A program made the translations under genes and the position numbers. Below, in pieces: positions 1 through 7,943 of a stretch of DNA of 64,000 nt (position 1 is its first letter; the number at the start of each line of letters is the position of its first letter). The stretch comes from Marivita geojedonensis (GTDB lineage Bacteria > Pseudomonadota > Alphaproteobacteria > Rhodobacterales > Rhodobacteraceae). The stretch covers positions 152,577 to 216,576 of the forward strand of contig NZ_JFKC01000004.1 of assembly GCF_002115805.1 (NCBI RefSeq). The letters run 5' to 3'. The notes under the pieces were generated by a model. It ran no database searches and had not been told where the DNA came from. It saw nothing but the letters and a program-made list of their open reading frames with translations.

Positions 1-733
1 GCTGACCCGCCAGCGCGGCGAGGTAGGGAAACATGCGGTGCTCGTGCTGCGTCATCTCGGCCAGAAACGCTGTGGCTTCGGAACTGGCCGGATCATGGTA
101 GAGCGCCGCGCAGCTTCCGCACAGCTTCCAGAACGGCTTGCGCATGGGCGCGGCCCAACTGCGGTGGTCGGCCAGCGCAATATCGCCCGTGGCCACGTCC
201 ATCACCAGCCCTGACTCCACGAGATATCCCCCCGCGGCCTGCCGCGTGAGCATCTCGTCCACGCTGCCCTGACGCAGCAGATCGTCTGCGTCAAAGGACA
301 TGACATAGCCCGGTGACCTCACCAGATCCGGCAGCGCCTCAGCCAGAACGCGCAGTTTGCGCCATTTGTCATTGCCCGGCGCCGGATCATCGAAGGGCAG
401 GTAGCGGATACGCGGGTCGTCGGGCAGCGTAGGCCTGTCCTGGCAGCAGATCACGGCCTGCCAGTGAGGATTGTCCTGTCGCAGAAAGCTCTGAAGCGTT
501 GTGCTCAGCCGCGCGGTCACGGCGTCCCAATCTCCGACATGATGCGCGCCGACCAACGGGATAAGGAACGTCACGTGGTCCGCCGTCTGCTGTCGCAGGG
601 CTGCCCGGCGGAGGGCCAGCGCCGCCCGTTCAGAGGCAACCATGTCAGCTGTTGGAGTGGTCTTTCCGAAGGGCGTTGAGCGCAACAGGTGCCGTGCGCG
701 GGTCAGTTTCGGAACGGCGGGAACCTGTGCCAT
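1..733 (-). CDS. Glycosyltransferase-like protein, C-terminus cut by window edge
   Basis: An open frame of 244 codons without a stop runs from the ATG at 733 to the left edge, so the C-terminus is missing. A GAGG Shine-Dalgarno lies about 8 bases upstream, and the start is 11 bases after the DUF2244 stop, suggesting co-transcription. The protein has a beta-alpha start (residues about 54-60, HVTFLIPLVG), a LRQDNPHWQAVI segment and an SFDADDLL motif resembling the DxD metal/nucleotide-sugar site of GT-A glycosyltransferases. That layout resembles family 2 glycosyltransferases, but the family call is by eye. No signal peptide is visible, so a cytosolic enzyme acting on surface polysaccharide is the natural reading. 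Confidence 0.6.
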   Translation of the reverse strand, partial: MAQVPAVPKLTRARHLLRSTPFGKTTPTADMVASERAALALRRAALRQQTADHVTFLIPLVGAHHVGDWDAVTARLSTTLQSFLRQDNPHWQAVICCQDRPTLPDDPRIRYLPFDDPAPGNDKWRKLRVLAEALPDLVRSPGYVMSFDADDLLRQGSVDEMLTRQAAGGYLVESGLVMDVATGDIALADHRSWAAPMRKPFWKLCGSCAALYHDPASSEATAFLAEMTQHEHRMFPYLAALAGQ

Positions 734-744
734 GGAGCCTCGGA

Positions 745-1236
745 TCAGCGGGGGGCGATGCGCCGAACCTTTTCACTCAGTTCTGCGTAAAGCGCTTTGC
801 GTTCGTCTTCGCTCAGAAACGCGCCAATCTCAACCTCTCGTCCGGCACCTGACAGGGTGACATAGTGGGGCACCGGACCGCCTTTCTGATGCATGTTCAC
901 CTGCGTCCAATACGGGTTGCAGCGCCATTCCTGCGCGTCTCCCTTGATCGACTGTCGGATCAGATGCAGGTCATCGGGCGTCATGGTGAGCACTTCGATT
1001 ATCTGAAGATCCCGCTCGTTCCGCCGCAGCGCGTACCACATCGCGCCAAGCGCCAGCAGCATGAAAGGCAGTATGCCCCAAAGCAAAACGGTCCCGATCA
1101 ATCCGTAAAGGGGAATTGTGGACAGGGCGAAGATGCCAAGGATCGTCGCGGCAAATCCATGCGCAGGCAGCGATTGATGCGGCCAGAGACGCAGTTCCTG
1201 ATTGTCCTGAGAGGTGTCAGTCCATGTGTACGGCAT
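745..1236 (-). CDS. DUF2244 family membrane protein
   Basis: This 163-residue protein has two hydrophobic segments near residues 28-48 and 50-70 separated by a very short turn, followed by a soluble domain with NERDLQIIEVLTMTPDDLHLIR. The arrangement is that of DUF2244, a family common in alphaproteobacteria and often found near cytochrome oxidase genes, as here with ctaD 0.7 kb away. The C-terminal part contains VEIGAFLSEDERKALYAEL, also typical of the family. The biochemical role is unknown. It probably sits in the inner membrane as a hairpin with both ends in the cytoplasm. The gene is followed after 11 bases by the glycosyltransferase-like gene on the same strand. Confidence 0.8.
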   Translation of the reverse strand: MPYTWTDTSQDNQELRLWPHQSLPAHGFAATILGIFALSTIPLYGLIGTVLLWGILPFMLLALGAMWYALRRNERDLQIIEVLTMTPDDLHLIRQSIKGDAQEWRCNPYWTQVNMHQKGGPVPHYVTLSGAGREVEIGAFLSEDERKALYAELSEKVRRIAPR

Positions 1237-1242
1237 GGCGTT

Positions 1243-1542
1243 TCAATACCCGGTCAGAAGAAGATCGCAAGCGCGGATGATTTCGTCGCGCTGATGCGCG
1301 GCAGATCCGATGTAGGTGCCAAGCTCTTTTTTCGTCAAAGTGGCGATTTCCGTGCTTTGCAGTCTGAGTGTTGCATCACCAAGAGAGAGTTTCGGGGACA
1401 GGTGCTTCAGCGGCGGTTCCGGCCAGTCTTCGGGTACCAGTCGCGCGACAACACGGGTGGCGAGGCTTTCGAAGGTATCGCTTTGCAGGACAAGGACATA
1501 GATGTCGTTTGAGGTTCGATACACATCGTATTGACGCGCCAT
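1243..1542 (-). CDS. ccdB: CcdB-family toxin
   Basis: The 99-residue product aligns by eye with F-plasmid CcdB over its full length (YDVYR, LVLQSD, LSPKLSLGDATLRLQSTEIA, HQRDEIIRACDLL). CcdB traps DNA gyrase on DNA when its antitoxin is lost. I chose the ATG at 1542 (MARQYDVY), two bases after the ccdA stop; an in-frame start three codons upstream would overlap ccdA. F CcdB ends in Trp-Gly-Ile, residues needed for gyrase poisoning, whereas this protein ends Thr-Gly-Tyr. The chromosomal copy may therefore be a weakened or retargeted toxin. It is translationally coupled to the antitoxin gene, as in other ccd modules. Confidence 0.85.
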   Translation of the reverse strand: MARQYDVYRTSNDIYVLVLQSDTFESLATRVVARLVPEDWPEPPLKHLSPKLSLGDATLRLQSTEIATLTKKELGTYIGSAAHQRDEIIRACDLLLTGY

Positions 1543-1544
1543 AC

Positions 1545-1766
1545 CTACCACTTCCGATAGGCGTCGAGGGGCAGTCCGTCCTGCTCGACCCGGCGATTGT
1601 AAGCCTCAATTGCGTGTTGGTTCTCATCCGCCCAACGCGCGGCTTCCGCTTTCCGCACTTCGTCCTCAATCCCAGCCTCGGCGGCACGGGACAGATTTAC
1701 TCCTGCGTCCTTGGCGCGGGCGATAAGGTCGGCGTCAAGGCTGAGGCTGGTGGACTTGCGTGGCAT
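1545..1766 (-). CDS. ccdA: CcdA-family antitoxin
   Basis: This 73-residue protein carries the short ribbon-helix-helix start (RKSTSLSLDADLIARAKDAGVNLSRAAE) and the acidic, flexible C-terminus (WADENQHAIEAYNRRVEQDGLPLDAYR) typical of CcdA. The N-terminal dimer binds the operator and the C-terminal tail wraps CcdB. There are two ATG codons two codons apart. AGGAG lies one base from the upstream ATG (1772) but seven bases from the ATG at 1766, so 1766 is the better start. The gene precedes ccdB by two bases. A chromosomal ccd pair next to housekeeping genes may serve as a stabilising or stress module; nothing here marks it as recently acquired. Confidence 0.88.
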   Translation of the reverse strand: MPRKSTSLSLDADLIARAKDAGVNLSRAAEAGIEDEVRKAEAARWADENQHAIEAYNRRVEQDGLPLDAYRKW

Positions 1767-1833
1767 GGGCATACTCCTAACACATCAAACATACCGGAAA
1801 ACCTACCCGCAAACAACGGTACGTATCACAGCA

Positions 1834-1863
1834 AAAGGCCCCGGCGTTTCCACCGGGGCCTTT
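1834..1863 (-). terminator. Rho-independent terminator of ctaD
   Basis: An 11-bp perfect stem (AAAGGCCCCGG with CCGGGGCCTTT) closes an 8-base loop and is followed on the minus strand by TTTT. It lies 20 bases past the ctaD stop and separates ctaD from ccdAB. Confidence 0.85.
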
Positions 1864-1883
1864 CGTTTCAGATCACGCTCAGC

Positions 1884-3557
1884 TTAGTGCGCGTGCGACT
1901 TTTCCCAGTCTTCCCGCTTCGGCAGCTGCTCGAAGGTGTGCTCCGGCGGCGGGGAGGGCAGGGTCCATTCCAGCGTGTCCGCGTATTCGTTCCACGGGTT
2001 CTTCGCGGTCTCGGGACGGCCTGCGCGGAGGCTGTAGACGATCACGCCGATGAAGAACAGGAACGAGGCGAAGGACAGGAACGCGCCCCAGCTCGAGATG
2101 TAGTTCCAGAAGGCAAAGGCTTCCGGGTAGTCGATGTAGCGGCGCGGCATGCCCTGACGGCCCAGGAAGTGCTGCGGGAAGAAGGTCAGGTTTGCACCGA
2201 TGAAGAACGTCCAGAAGTGCAGCTTGCCGGCCCATTCCGGGTACATCTTGCCGGTCATCTTCGGGAAGTAGAAGTAGATCCCGGCGAAGATGGCGAAGAC
2301 GGCACCAAGGCTCATTACGTAGTGGAAATGCGCCACGACGTAGTAGGTGTCATGATAGGCACGGTCCACGGCAGCCTGCGACAGGACGATCCCGGTCACG
2401 CCACCCACGGTGAAGAGGAAGAGGAAGCCGAAAGCCCAGAGCATCGGCGTCTTGAACTCGATGGAGCCGCCCCACATGGTCGCGATCCACGAGAAGATCT
2501 TGACCCCTGTCGGAACCGCGATGACCATCGTGGCCAGCATGAAGTAGGACTGCTGGGTCAGCGACATGCCGACGGTGTACATGTGGTGCGCCCACACGAC
2601 AAAGCCCAGCGCACCGATCGCGATGATCGCCCAGACCATCGGCAGGTAACCGAAGACCGGCTTGCGGCTGAACGTGGCGACCACGTGGCTGATGATGCCG
2701 AAGCCCGGCAGGATCACGATGTACACTTCCGGGTGGCCGAAGAACCACAGGATGTGCTGGTAGAGAACCGGGTCGCCGCCACCGGCCGGATCGAAGAAGG
2801 TCGTACCGAAGTTGCGGTCGGTCAGCAGCATGGTAATGGCGCCTGCCAGAACCGGCAGCGACAGAAGGATCAGCCATGCGGTCACGAAGATCGACCATGC
2901 GAACAGCGGCACCTTGAAGAGCGTCATGCCCGGTGCGCGCATGTTGAGGAAGGTTGTGATGACGTTGATCGCACCCAGGATCGACGAGGCGCCCGAGACG
3001 TGCACCGCGAAGATCGCGAGGTCCATCGACATCCCGCCTTCATTGGTCGACAGCGGCGGGTAGAGAACCCAGCCCACACCCGAGCCAAGCTGGCCGTTGC
3101 CGCCCGGTGCGAAGACCGAGCAGATCGCCAGCGTCGTACCGGCGACGAAGAGCCAGAAGGACAGGTTGTTCAGACGCGGGAACGCCATGTCCGGCGCACC
3201 GATCTGCAGCGGCATGAAATAGTTGCCAAAACCGCCAAAGAGCGCCGGAATCACCACGAAGAACATCATCAGGATGCCGTGTCCGGTGATCAAAACGTTC
3301 CAAAGATGGCCGTTAGGGGTACAGTCGCCAACCGCTGCTGCGGTCAGGCGGGCACCTTCCATACACATGTACTGAACACCGGGGTTCATCAGTTCCAAGC
3401 GCATGTAAACGGTGAATGCCACGGAGATGAAGCCCGCGAGACCCGCGACGATCAGGTACAGAATACCGATGTCTTTGTGGTTCGTGGACATGAACCAGCG
3501 GGTGAAAAAGCCGCGCTGGTCTTCATGTTCGTGGCCGTGAATGGCGGCGTCTGCCAT
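1884..3557 (-). CDS. ctaD: Cytochrome c oxidase subunit I (aa3-type)
   Basis: The 557-residue protein is the catalytic heme-copper subunit of the aa3 cytochrome c oxidase, an inner-membrane proton pump reducing O2. Recognisable motifs are [11 protein letters not shown] at the N-terminus, [17 protein letters not shown] (Cu_B ligand His and cross-linked Tyr), [11 protein letters not shown] (two Cu_B His), and [17 protein letters not shown] (heme ligands) followed by a long run of membrane helices. The start at 3557 ([11 protein letters not shown]) has AGGAGG six bases upstream; an in-frame start 32 codons earlier lacks support. The gene stands alone: subunits II and III and the heme assembly genes are not in the window. 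An FNR-type box lies upstream and a terminator follows. Confidence 0.97.
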   Translation of the reverse strand: MADAAIHGHEHEDQRGFFTRWFMSTNHKDIGILYLIVAGLAGFISVAFTVYMRLELMNPGVQYMCMEGARLTAAAVGDCTPNGHLWNVLITGHGILMMFFVVIPALFGGFGNYFMPLQIGAPDMAFPRLNNLSFWLFVAGTTLAICSVFAPGGNGQLGSGVGWVLYPPLSTNEGGMSMDLAIFAVHVSGASSILGAINVITTFLNMRAPGMTLFKVPLFAWSIFVTAWLILLSLPVLAGAITMLLTDRNFGTTFFDPAGGGDPVLYQHILWFFGHPEVYIVILPGFGIISHVVATFSRKPVFGYLPMVWAIIAIGALGFVVWAHHMYTVGMSLTQQSYFMLATMVIAVPTGVKIFSWIATMWGGSIEFKTPMLWAFGFLFLFTVGGVTGIVLSQAAVDRAYHDTYYVVAHFHYVMSLGAVFAIFAGIYFYFPKMTGKMYPEWAGKLHFWTFFIGANLTFFPQHFLGRQGMPRRYIDYPEAFAFWNYISSWGAFLSFASFLFFIGVIVYSLRAGRPETAKNPWNEYADTLEWTLPSPPPEHTFEQLPKREDWEKSHAH

Positions 3558-3624
3558 ATCTGCCTCCTGCTGGTTCCCAATAAAAAGGCGCAAGGAATCC
3601 CCGAGCGCCATTTTTCTCATCGGT

Positions 3625-3653
3625 GTTTTAGAATGTGACGCCGGTGGCGGCAA
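3625..3653 (-). promoter_or_regulatory. Possible sigma-70 promoter of ctaD
   Basis: On the minus strand, TTGCCG (-35, 3648-3653) and TAAAAC (-10, 3625-3630) are separated by 17 bases, about 70 bases upstream of the ctaD start. It is a moderate consensus match chosen by eye. Confidence 0.35.
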
Positions 3654-3662
3654 CGGATGTAT

Positions 3663-3676
3663 TTGACGCAGATCAA
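3663..3676. promoter_or_regulatory. FNR/FnrL-type binding site upstream of ctaD
   Basis: TTGACGCAGATCAA matches the FNR consensus TTGAT-N4-ATCAA in 9 of 10 specified bases. It lies about 106 bases upstream of the ctaD start and about 50 bases upstream of the inferred transcription start. FnrL controls oxygen-dependent respiratory genes in Rhodobacter relatives, so a site before a low-affinity aerobic oxidase fits oxygen-responsive control; whether it activates or represses cannot be told. Confidence 0.65.
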
Positions 3677-3777
3677 ACTTTATTGTCGCACTCTGGTGTC
3701 ATCCGGGGAATCGCGTTGTTTTCATAACCTTTTGAAAACACAAAGATTCGCTCGGTATGTTTGAGTGATTCCGGTTT

Positions 3778-4458
3778 TCAGCCGGTTTGACAGCTTTCGC
3801 GTGCCTGATCTTTTTCGAACACGTCGTCAAAGCTTCGTCGCAGCGCCACGTCCACGTCATCCATCGTCACCGGCATCCCGAGATCGACAAGCGAGGTCAC
3901 TCCGTACTGAGTGATGCCGCAGGGAACGATCCCGTCAAAATGACTCAGATCGGGTTCGACATTGATCGAGATGCCGTGGAAGCTCACCCATTTGCGCAGG
4001 CGGATGCCGATGGCTGCGATCTTGTCTTCTGCAATTTTACCATCCGGTAAAAGTTTTTTGTCCGGTCGTTCGATCCAGACCCCCACGCGCCCGTCGCGGA
4101 TATGGCCCGTCAGGCCAAACTCACTCAGAGTAGCGATCACCCAGCGTTCGAGATCCTGAACGAAACAGCGCACGTCGCGCCCGCGCTTGCCTACGTCAAG
4201 CATGACATAAACGACCCGCTGCCCGGGACCGTGATAGGTATACTGCCCGCCACGTTTGGTCGGGTATACGGGAAAGCGGTCGGGGTCCTTCAGGTCCTCG
4301 ATCTTCGCGCTCGTTCCCGCAGTATAAAGAGGGGGGTGCTCGACAAGCCAGACGAGTTCCTCGGCCGTGCCATCCGCGATCGCCGCCGCGCGGGCCTCCA
4401 TCGTGGCCACCGCCTCGTCGTAGTCGGTCAATCCGTCGGTGATGCGCCATTCAACCAT
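3778..4458 (-). CDS. lipB: Lipoyl(octanoyl) transferase LipB
   Basis: LipB moves octanoate from octanoyl-ACP to the lipoyl domains of 2-oxoacid dehydrogenases and the glycine cleavage H protein in the cytosol, the first step of lipoic acid synthesis. The 226-residue product has the family motifs [12 protein letters not shown] (residues about 68-79), [22 protein letters not shown] with the catalytic Lys, and GIVPCGI with the catalytic Cys. Length and motif order are normal. The gene is alone between ctaD and tRNA-Leu. One oddity is a short AT-rich stretch in the coding sequence (4035-4052) that forms the palindrome TTTACC-N4-GGTAAA, also seen twice between genes elsewhere in the window. Confidence 0.96.
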   Translation of the reverse strand: MVEWRITDGLTDYDEAVATMEARAAAIADGTAEELVWLVEHPPLYTAGTSAKIEDLKDPDRFPVYPTKRGGQYTYHGPGQRVVYVMLDVGKRGRDVRCFVQDLERWVIATLSEFGLTGHIRDGRVGVWIERPDKKLLPDGKIAEDKIAAIGIRLRKWVSFHGISINVEPDLSHFDGIVPCGITQYGVTSLVDLGMPVTMDDVDVALRRSFDDVFEKDQARESCQTG

Positions 4459-4613
4459 AGGGTTCTCCGGGAGTGTCCCGTCCTCCTTGCCCTTTGGATA
4501 TGGCGGGCAGGGTCAGAGATGTCATCCCCAAAAGTTGCCGGGGTCTTCTCCATTTTTGCCCTTGCCCCCGTTTGCGACCTTCGCTAATGAGCCGCCTACC
4601 AAGTCAAGACAGT

Positions 4614-4700
4614 GCGGTCGTGGCGGAATTGGTAGACGCGCAGCGTTGAGGTCGCTGTGGGGTAACTCCCGTGGAAGTTCGAGTCTTCTCGACCGCACCA
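4614..4700 (+). tRNA. tRNA-Leu (anticodon GAG)
   Basis: 87 nucleotides fold as a class II tRNA. The 7-bp acceptor stem pairs GCGGTCG with CGACCGC, followed by A73 and an encoded CCA. The anticodon arm is CAGCG-TTGAGGT-CGCTG with GAG at 4648-4650. It has a long variable arm and the T-loop TTCGAGT. Confidence 0.96.
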
Positions 4701-4748
4701 TTTTCCCGAACATCATAAAGCCAGAGCAGGTTTGCAAACCCGGTTTTG

Positions 4749-5777
4749 CTACTTTGCAAAGCGTGCCTTGAACACCCGTGCCGCCAAAGGTGCGCCCATA
4801 ATCACGACAAAGATCCGCAGGACATGGTGGGCGACCACAAACGCAACGTCCGCCCCGACAATCAGTGCGAGCACCGTCAGTTCCGCCTGTCCGCCGGGCG
4901 CAAAAGCCAGCAAGGTTTCCATCCCCGGAGCCAGCCCAAGACCATAGACCGCCTCGAGCACGATCAGGGTCAGGAGGATCAGAATCAGGCAGAACCCGAG
5001 CCCGGCTGTCAGATCGCGGCGCACTTCGGTCAGGGTGATCCCCGCGTACTTCGTCCCGATGGTCATGCCGATAAAGAACTGTGCTGCCCAGATCGCCTCG
5101 GCCGGGGGACGGAAATGCAGCCCGCCCGCGAGGGTAAGCGCTGCGGTCAGGATCAGCGGGCCAAGGATCGACGCGCCGAAAAGGCCGATCCATTTGGCAG
5201 CCCGCCATCCGACGAGCGCACAGACCACCATCAGCCCCAGTTCATGCAGCGGGATGCTGGAGGCAGGGGCGCCGGGAGGATTGGACAGGTCGGCATCCCA
5301 GATCCCGATCATCAGAAAGGGCAGGGCCACGACGATCACCAGAACGCGGGTCGCGTGAATGAGGCTGAGTGCGCGGACATTTGCTCCGGCCTCTTCTCCG
5401 AACAGAATCATGTCCTGCAGGCCACCGGGCATGGTCGCGTAGTAGGCGGTGGCAAAGTCGTAACCACAGAACCGCTGGAAATAGGGCACACCGATCAGTC
5501 CGATGGTGGCCACCATGACCGGCACGAGCAAAAGCGTCGGCCACATCGACGGGAACGTGGCCAGAACGGCCGGGGTCAGCGTGGCGCCAACCGCAACGCC
5601 CAGAATGGTGCGCATCGCGTCAGTGAGCGGTTTGTAGCCTTTCATCTGAATGCCCAGAAGCGCAGCGATCAGGCAGGCGAAAATCGGTCCCAGAAGCCAG
5701 GGCAGCGGCAATGCCAGAAGTTTGAAGGCCGCGACGCCAAGTCCGGCAACGGCAAAGGACTGAAGGATCGGCCTCAT
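4749..5777 (-). CDS. AbrB family membrane protein / putative transporter
   Basis: A 342-residue integral membrane protein with about ten hydrophobic helices and the motifs PWLLGPI (residues about 25-31), ATYYATMPGGLQDM-like (here TAYYATMPGGLQDM) and APGGQAEL. These repeated PGG loops are characteristic of the AbrB family (PF05145), named after E. coli AbrB and sometimes annotated ammonia monooxygenase-like. Substrates are not established for the family. The start codon overlaps the stop of the upstream GntR gene by four bases (ATGA), so the two form one transcriptional unit. The regulator probably responds to the transported compound or a product of it. Confidence 0.8.
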   Translation of the reverse strand: MRPILQSFAVAGLGVAAFKLLALPLPWLLGPIFACLIAALLGIQMKGYKPLTDAMRTILGVAVGATLTPAVLATFPSMWPTLLLVPVMVATIGLIGVPYFQRFCGYDFATAYYATMPGGLQDMILFGEEAGANVRALSLIHATRVLVIVVALPFLMIGIWDADLSNPPGAPASSIPLHELGLMVVCALVGWRAAKWIGLFGASILGPLILTAALTLAGGLHFRPPAEAIWAAQFFIGMTIGTKYAGITLTEVRRDLTAGLGFCLILILLTLIVLEAVYGLGLAPGMETLLAFAPGGQAELTVLALIVGADVAFVVAHHVLRIFVVIMGAPLAARVFKARFAK

Positions 5778-6424
5778 GCCGGACCGCCTGACAGACGGTA
5801 GCGCAGCGAGGTTTGCAGATGTGTTTCAGCAGCCTTGGCCGCAGCATCGCCGTCTCTGGCGCGCAGAGCTGCGATCAGTGCCTCGTGCTGTTCGGTGACG
5901 ATTCGAATGCGATCCGGGTCAAGATAGGTTGTCGGTCCCAAAAGGATCAGCGCATTGTTGATCGCTTCGGCCGACGCGACAAGGAAGCGGTTGCGCGCGG
6001 CAAGGTAAAGGGTTTCGTGAAAATCCTGATTGATTGCCGCGCCGAGTGTCGGGGTGTCCTGTGCAGCGGCAATACGCTGGTTCATGGCGTCGAGCGCATC
6101 GAATTCTGCGTCGGCCCCGTGCTGCGCGGCCATGCGGGCCGCAGTCCGCTCCAGGACGATCCGCATCTCATACAGCTCAACGATTTCGGTCTGGCTGAGT
6201 TTGCGGATCACCGCGCCGATGCGGGGCCGGTGTTCGACAATTCCCGCCAGTTCGAGCCGTCTCAGAGCCTCTCGCACCGGCGTGCGGGACAGATTGAGTC
6301 TTTTGGCCACATCCTCCTCCCGCAACCGGTCTCCGGGAGAGAAATCGCCGCTGCGCAACGCATCGACGAGACCGGCATAGGCTGCTTCGCCACTGGAAAG
6401 AGAGGAGGACTTGGGATCTGGCAT
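5774..6424 (-). CDS. GntR/FadR-type transcriptional regulator (FCD domain)
   Basis: The 216-residue product has an N-terminal winged helix (residues about 13-80, GDRLREEDVAKRLNLSRTPVREALRRLELAGIV) and a C-terminal all-helical FCD ligand domain (residues about 90-210) with the acid/His pattern YEMRIVLERTAAR and FHETLYLAARN. FCD regulators usually bind metal-chelated carboxylates and act as repressors relieved by ligand. The gene overlaps the AbrB-like permease by four bases. An 18-bp perfect inverted repeat lies three bases upstream of its ATG, a position suited to autorepression of the two-gene operon. Confidence 0.9.
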   Translation of the reverse strand: MPDPKSSSLSSGEAAYAGLVDALRSGDFSPGDRLREEDVAKRLNLSRTPVREALRRLELAGIVEHRPRIGAVIRKLSQTEIVELYEMRIVLERTAARMAAQHGADAEFDALDAMNQRIAAAQDTPTLGAAINQDFHETLYLAARNRFLVASAEAINNALILLGPTTYLDPDRIRIVTEQHEALIAALRARDGDAAAKAAETHLQTSLRYRLSGGPA

Positions 6425-6426
6425 AT

Positions 6427-6444
6427 TGTATCCATTTGGATACA
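6427..6444. promoter_or_regulatory. Inverted-repeat operator of the GntR-AbrB operon
   Basis: TGTATCCATTTGGATACA is two perfect 8-bp arms around TT. It sits immediately before the GntR start codon. GntR-family operators are short palindromes of this type containing GTATAC/GTATCC-like cores, so autoregulation is likely. Confidence 0.65.
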
Positions 6445-6494
6445 GAATGTGTATGTCGGTCGCGCGGCGGAGTCAAACTCAAAGGCCGCAAAAG

Positions 6495-6517
6495 GAAAAA
6501 AGCGCCCGTCGGGGCGC
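6495..6517 (-). terminator. Rho-independent terminator after small secreted protein gene
   Basis: A GCGCCC/GGGCGC stem with a 4-base loop is followed on the minus strand by a run of T, 26 bases beyond the stop of the gene at 6543-6824. It insulates that gene from the GntR operon. Confidence 0.75.
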
Positions 6518-6542
6518 AGTCTGTAATTATTTCAGAGCCTTA

Positions 6543-6824
6543 TCAGTCCGCTTTGGATAGCTGGAAGGGTTGCGGTGACCGATGATGCATGTCCGCATGG
6601 ATCAGCGCTCCCGCGTCCTGCAACTCATCATGGATCAGCAAGACTTTCATCCCGTGGGCAAGATCGCTGCGACCATGGATGGCGCGGATCGAATCGCGAG
6701 TCTCGATATCGAGCTTTACGATCTCGAAATCCGTCACGTAGGTAGCGATCACCTCAGCGAGTGTCTCGGCAGAGACACCCGCAGGAAGCGCAGCGATCAT
6801 CAGTGCAGCAAAAAAGCGTTTCAT
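6543..6824 (-). CDS. Small secreted protein of unknown function
   Basis: A 93-residue protein starting MKRFFAALMIAALPAGVSAET: a Lys/Arg followed by a hydrophobic stretch and an AxA-type signal peptidase I site near residue 19. The mature part of about 74 residues (ETLAEVIATYVTDFEIVKLDIETRDSIRAIHG) has no motif I recognise. An upstream ATG ten codons earlier is in frame, but the start at 6824 places the signal peptide at the N-terminus and has AGGA just upstream. A terminator follows, so the gene appears monocistronic. It is most likely a periplasmic protein; no function is proposed. Confidence 0.55.
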   Translation of the reverse strand: MKRFFAALMIAALPAGVSAETLAEVIATYVTDFEIVKLDIETRDSIRAIHGRSDLAHGMKVLLIHDELQDAGALIHADMHHRSPQPFQLSKAD

Positions 6825-6959
6825 ATCCTCGGTTTCCGTCTGGCAGCGGTTCACCGGGACAACGTCCTGATCTGCAGAAGGTTCCGCTGTGACGTGCGGG
6901 TGGGACTGAGTCTGGTGGCCGTGGCCCTGTAATCCACCAGATTTGGGCGGGGCCGCGCC

Positions 6960-7895
6960 TTACGGCAGCGCACCCAGCCAAAGCCATGCCGTAATGACGG
7001 AAAGCCCGCTTGCCATCAGCACCGATGAAGCCGCAACCCGTCTAGCGCGGCCATAGATGTTGGCAAAGACATAGCAATTCACGCCCGGCGCCATTGCCGC
7101 GGTTAGCACCGCGCTGCGGAATGCGCTGTCATCCAGATCGAAGGCTGTCCCGAGAGTCCAGGTGATTGAAGGATGCAGGAGCAGGCTGATCGCACAGACA
7201 AACAGGATGATCCGCATGTCGCCTTCGGGCCGGTAGCGATACAGCACTCCACCCATCGCAAAGAGCGCCGCTGGCAGTGCGGTACGCACCATCATGTCGA
7301 GCGCATCGGTGAAAGGCGCGGGCAGGGTGACGTTGAACAGGTTGAACAGCGCCCCAAGCGCGATACCGATCACCAGCGCGTTGCGGAACATGGCTTTGGC
7401 CACGATCAGCGGCACATCGCGGTTCGGCTGTTTTGCGGCGCGGGCGCGGACGAATTCCATCGTGGTGATACCCAAACCGTAGCAGAACGGAGAGTGCAGG
7501 GCGATGATCGCGTAGTTCGCTGACAGCGAGTCCGGGCCGAAGGCACGTTCCGTGATCGCAAGACCGAGCAGAACTGAATTGGCAAAGAGGCAGGTGAAGC
7601 CGATTGCGACCGAATCCTCCCAATCCCGCTTGAACAGATACCGCGCGCCGAAAAGGCCGACCGTGAAACAGGTCAGGGACCCGGTGTAGAAGCTGACCAG
7701 AAGCGGCAGCGAAAAGCTGTCGCCCAGATCCAGAGTCCAGATCGCCCGAAACAGCAGGCAGGGGATGGCCACGTTCTGAGTGAAGGTCATCAGCCCATCG
7801 ACAGACGCTTCTGACAGCAGACCGCGCCAGGCGATGGCATAGCCGAAGCCCACAACCAGAAAGACCGGCAGAATGACGTCGATCAGCGCCTGCAT
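6960..7895 (-). CDS. AEC family (auxin efflux carrier-like) permease
   Basis: The 311-residue protein begins MQALIDVILPVFLVVGFGYAIAWRGLL and continues as two blocks of about five membrane helices, the normal AEC layout, with the conserved NVAIPCLLFRAIW in helix 2 and PALFAMGGVLYRY near residue 210. AEC members export or import small carboxylates such as malate or malonate; the substrate is unknown here. It is on its own: the next gene downstream is 135 bases away, and the upstream MBL hydrolase gene ends 48 bases before it. Read-through from the cluster above is possible. Confidence 0.88.
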   Translation of the reverse strand: MQALIDVILPVFLVVGFGYAIAWRGLLSEASVDGLMTFTQNVAIPCLLFRAIWTLDLGDSFSLPLLVSFYTGSLTCFTVGLFGARYLFKRDWEDSVAIGFTCLFANSVLLGLAITERAFGPDSLSANYAIIALHSPFCYGLGITTMEFVRARAAKQPNRDVPLIVAKAMFRNALVIGIALGALFNLFNVTLPAPFTDALDMMVRTALPAALFAMGGVLYRYRPEGDMRIILFVCAISLLLHPSITWTLGTAFDLDDSAFRSAVLTAAMAPGVNCYVFANIYGRARRVAASSVLMASGLSVITAWLWLGALP

Positions 7896-7943
7896 GTCAG
7901 GTGCGCTCCGGGTCCGGTGCCCCGCCGTATCGCGCGGTGTCGG

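Noticed and set aside
1368..3638. A 756-codon open frame on the plus strand opposite ctaD
   Set aside because: It is antisense to a clear ctaD gene, rich in Arg/His/Asp/Glu from GC-biased third positions, with no recognisable domain.
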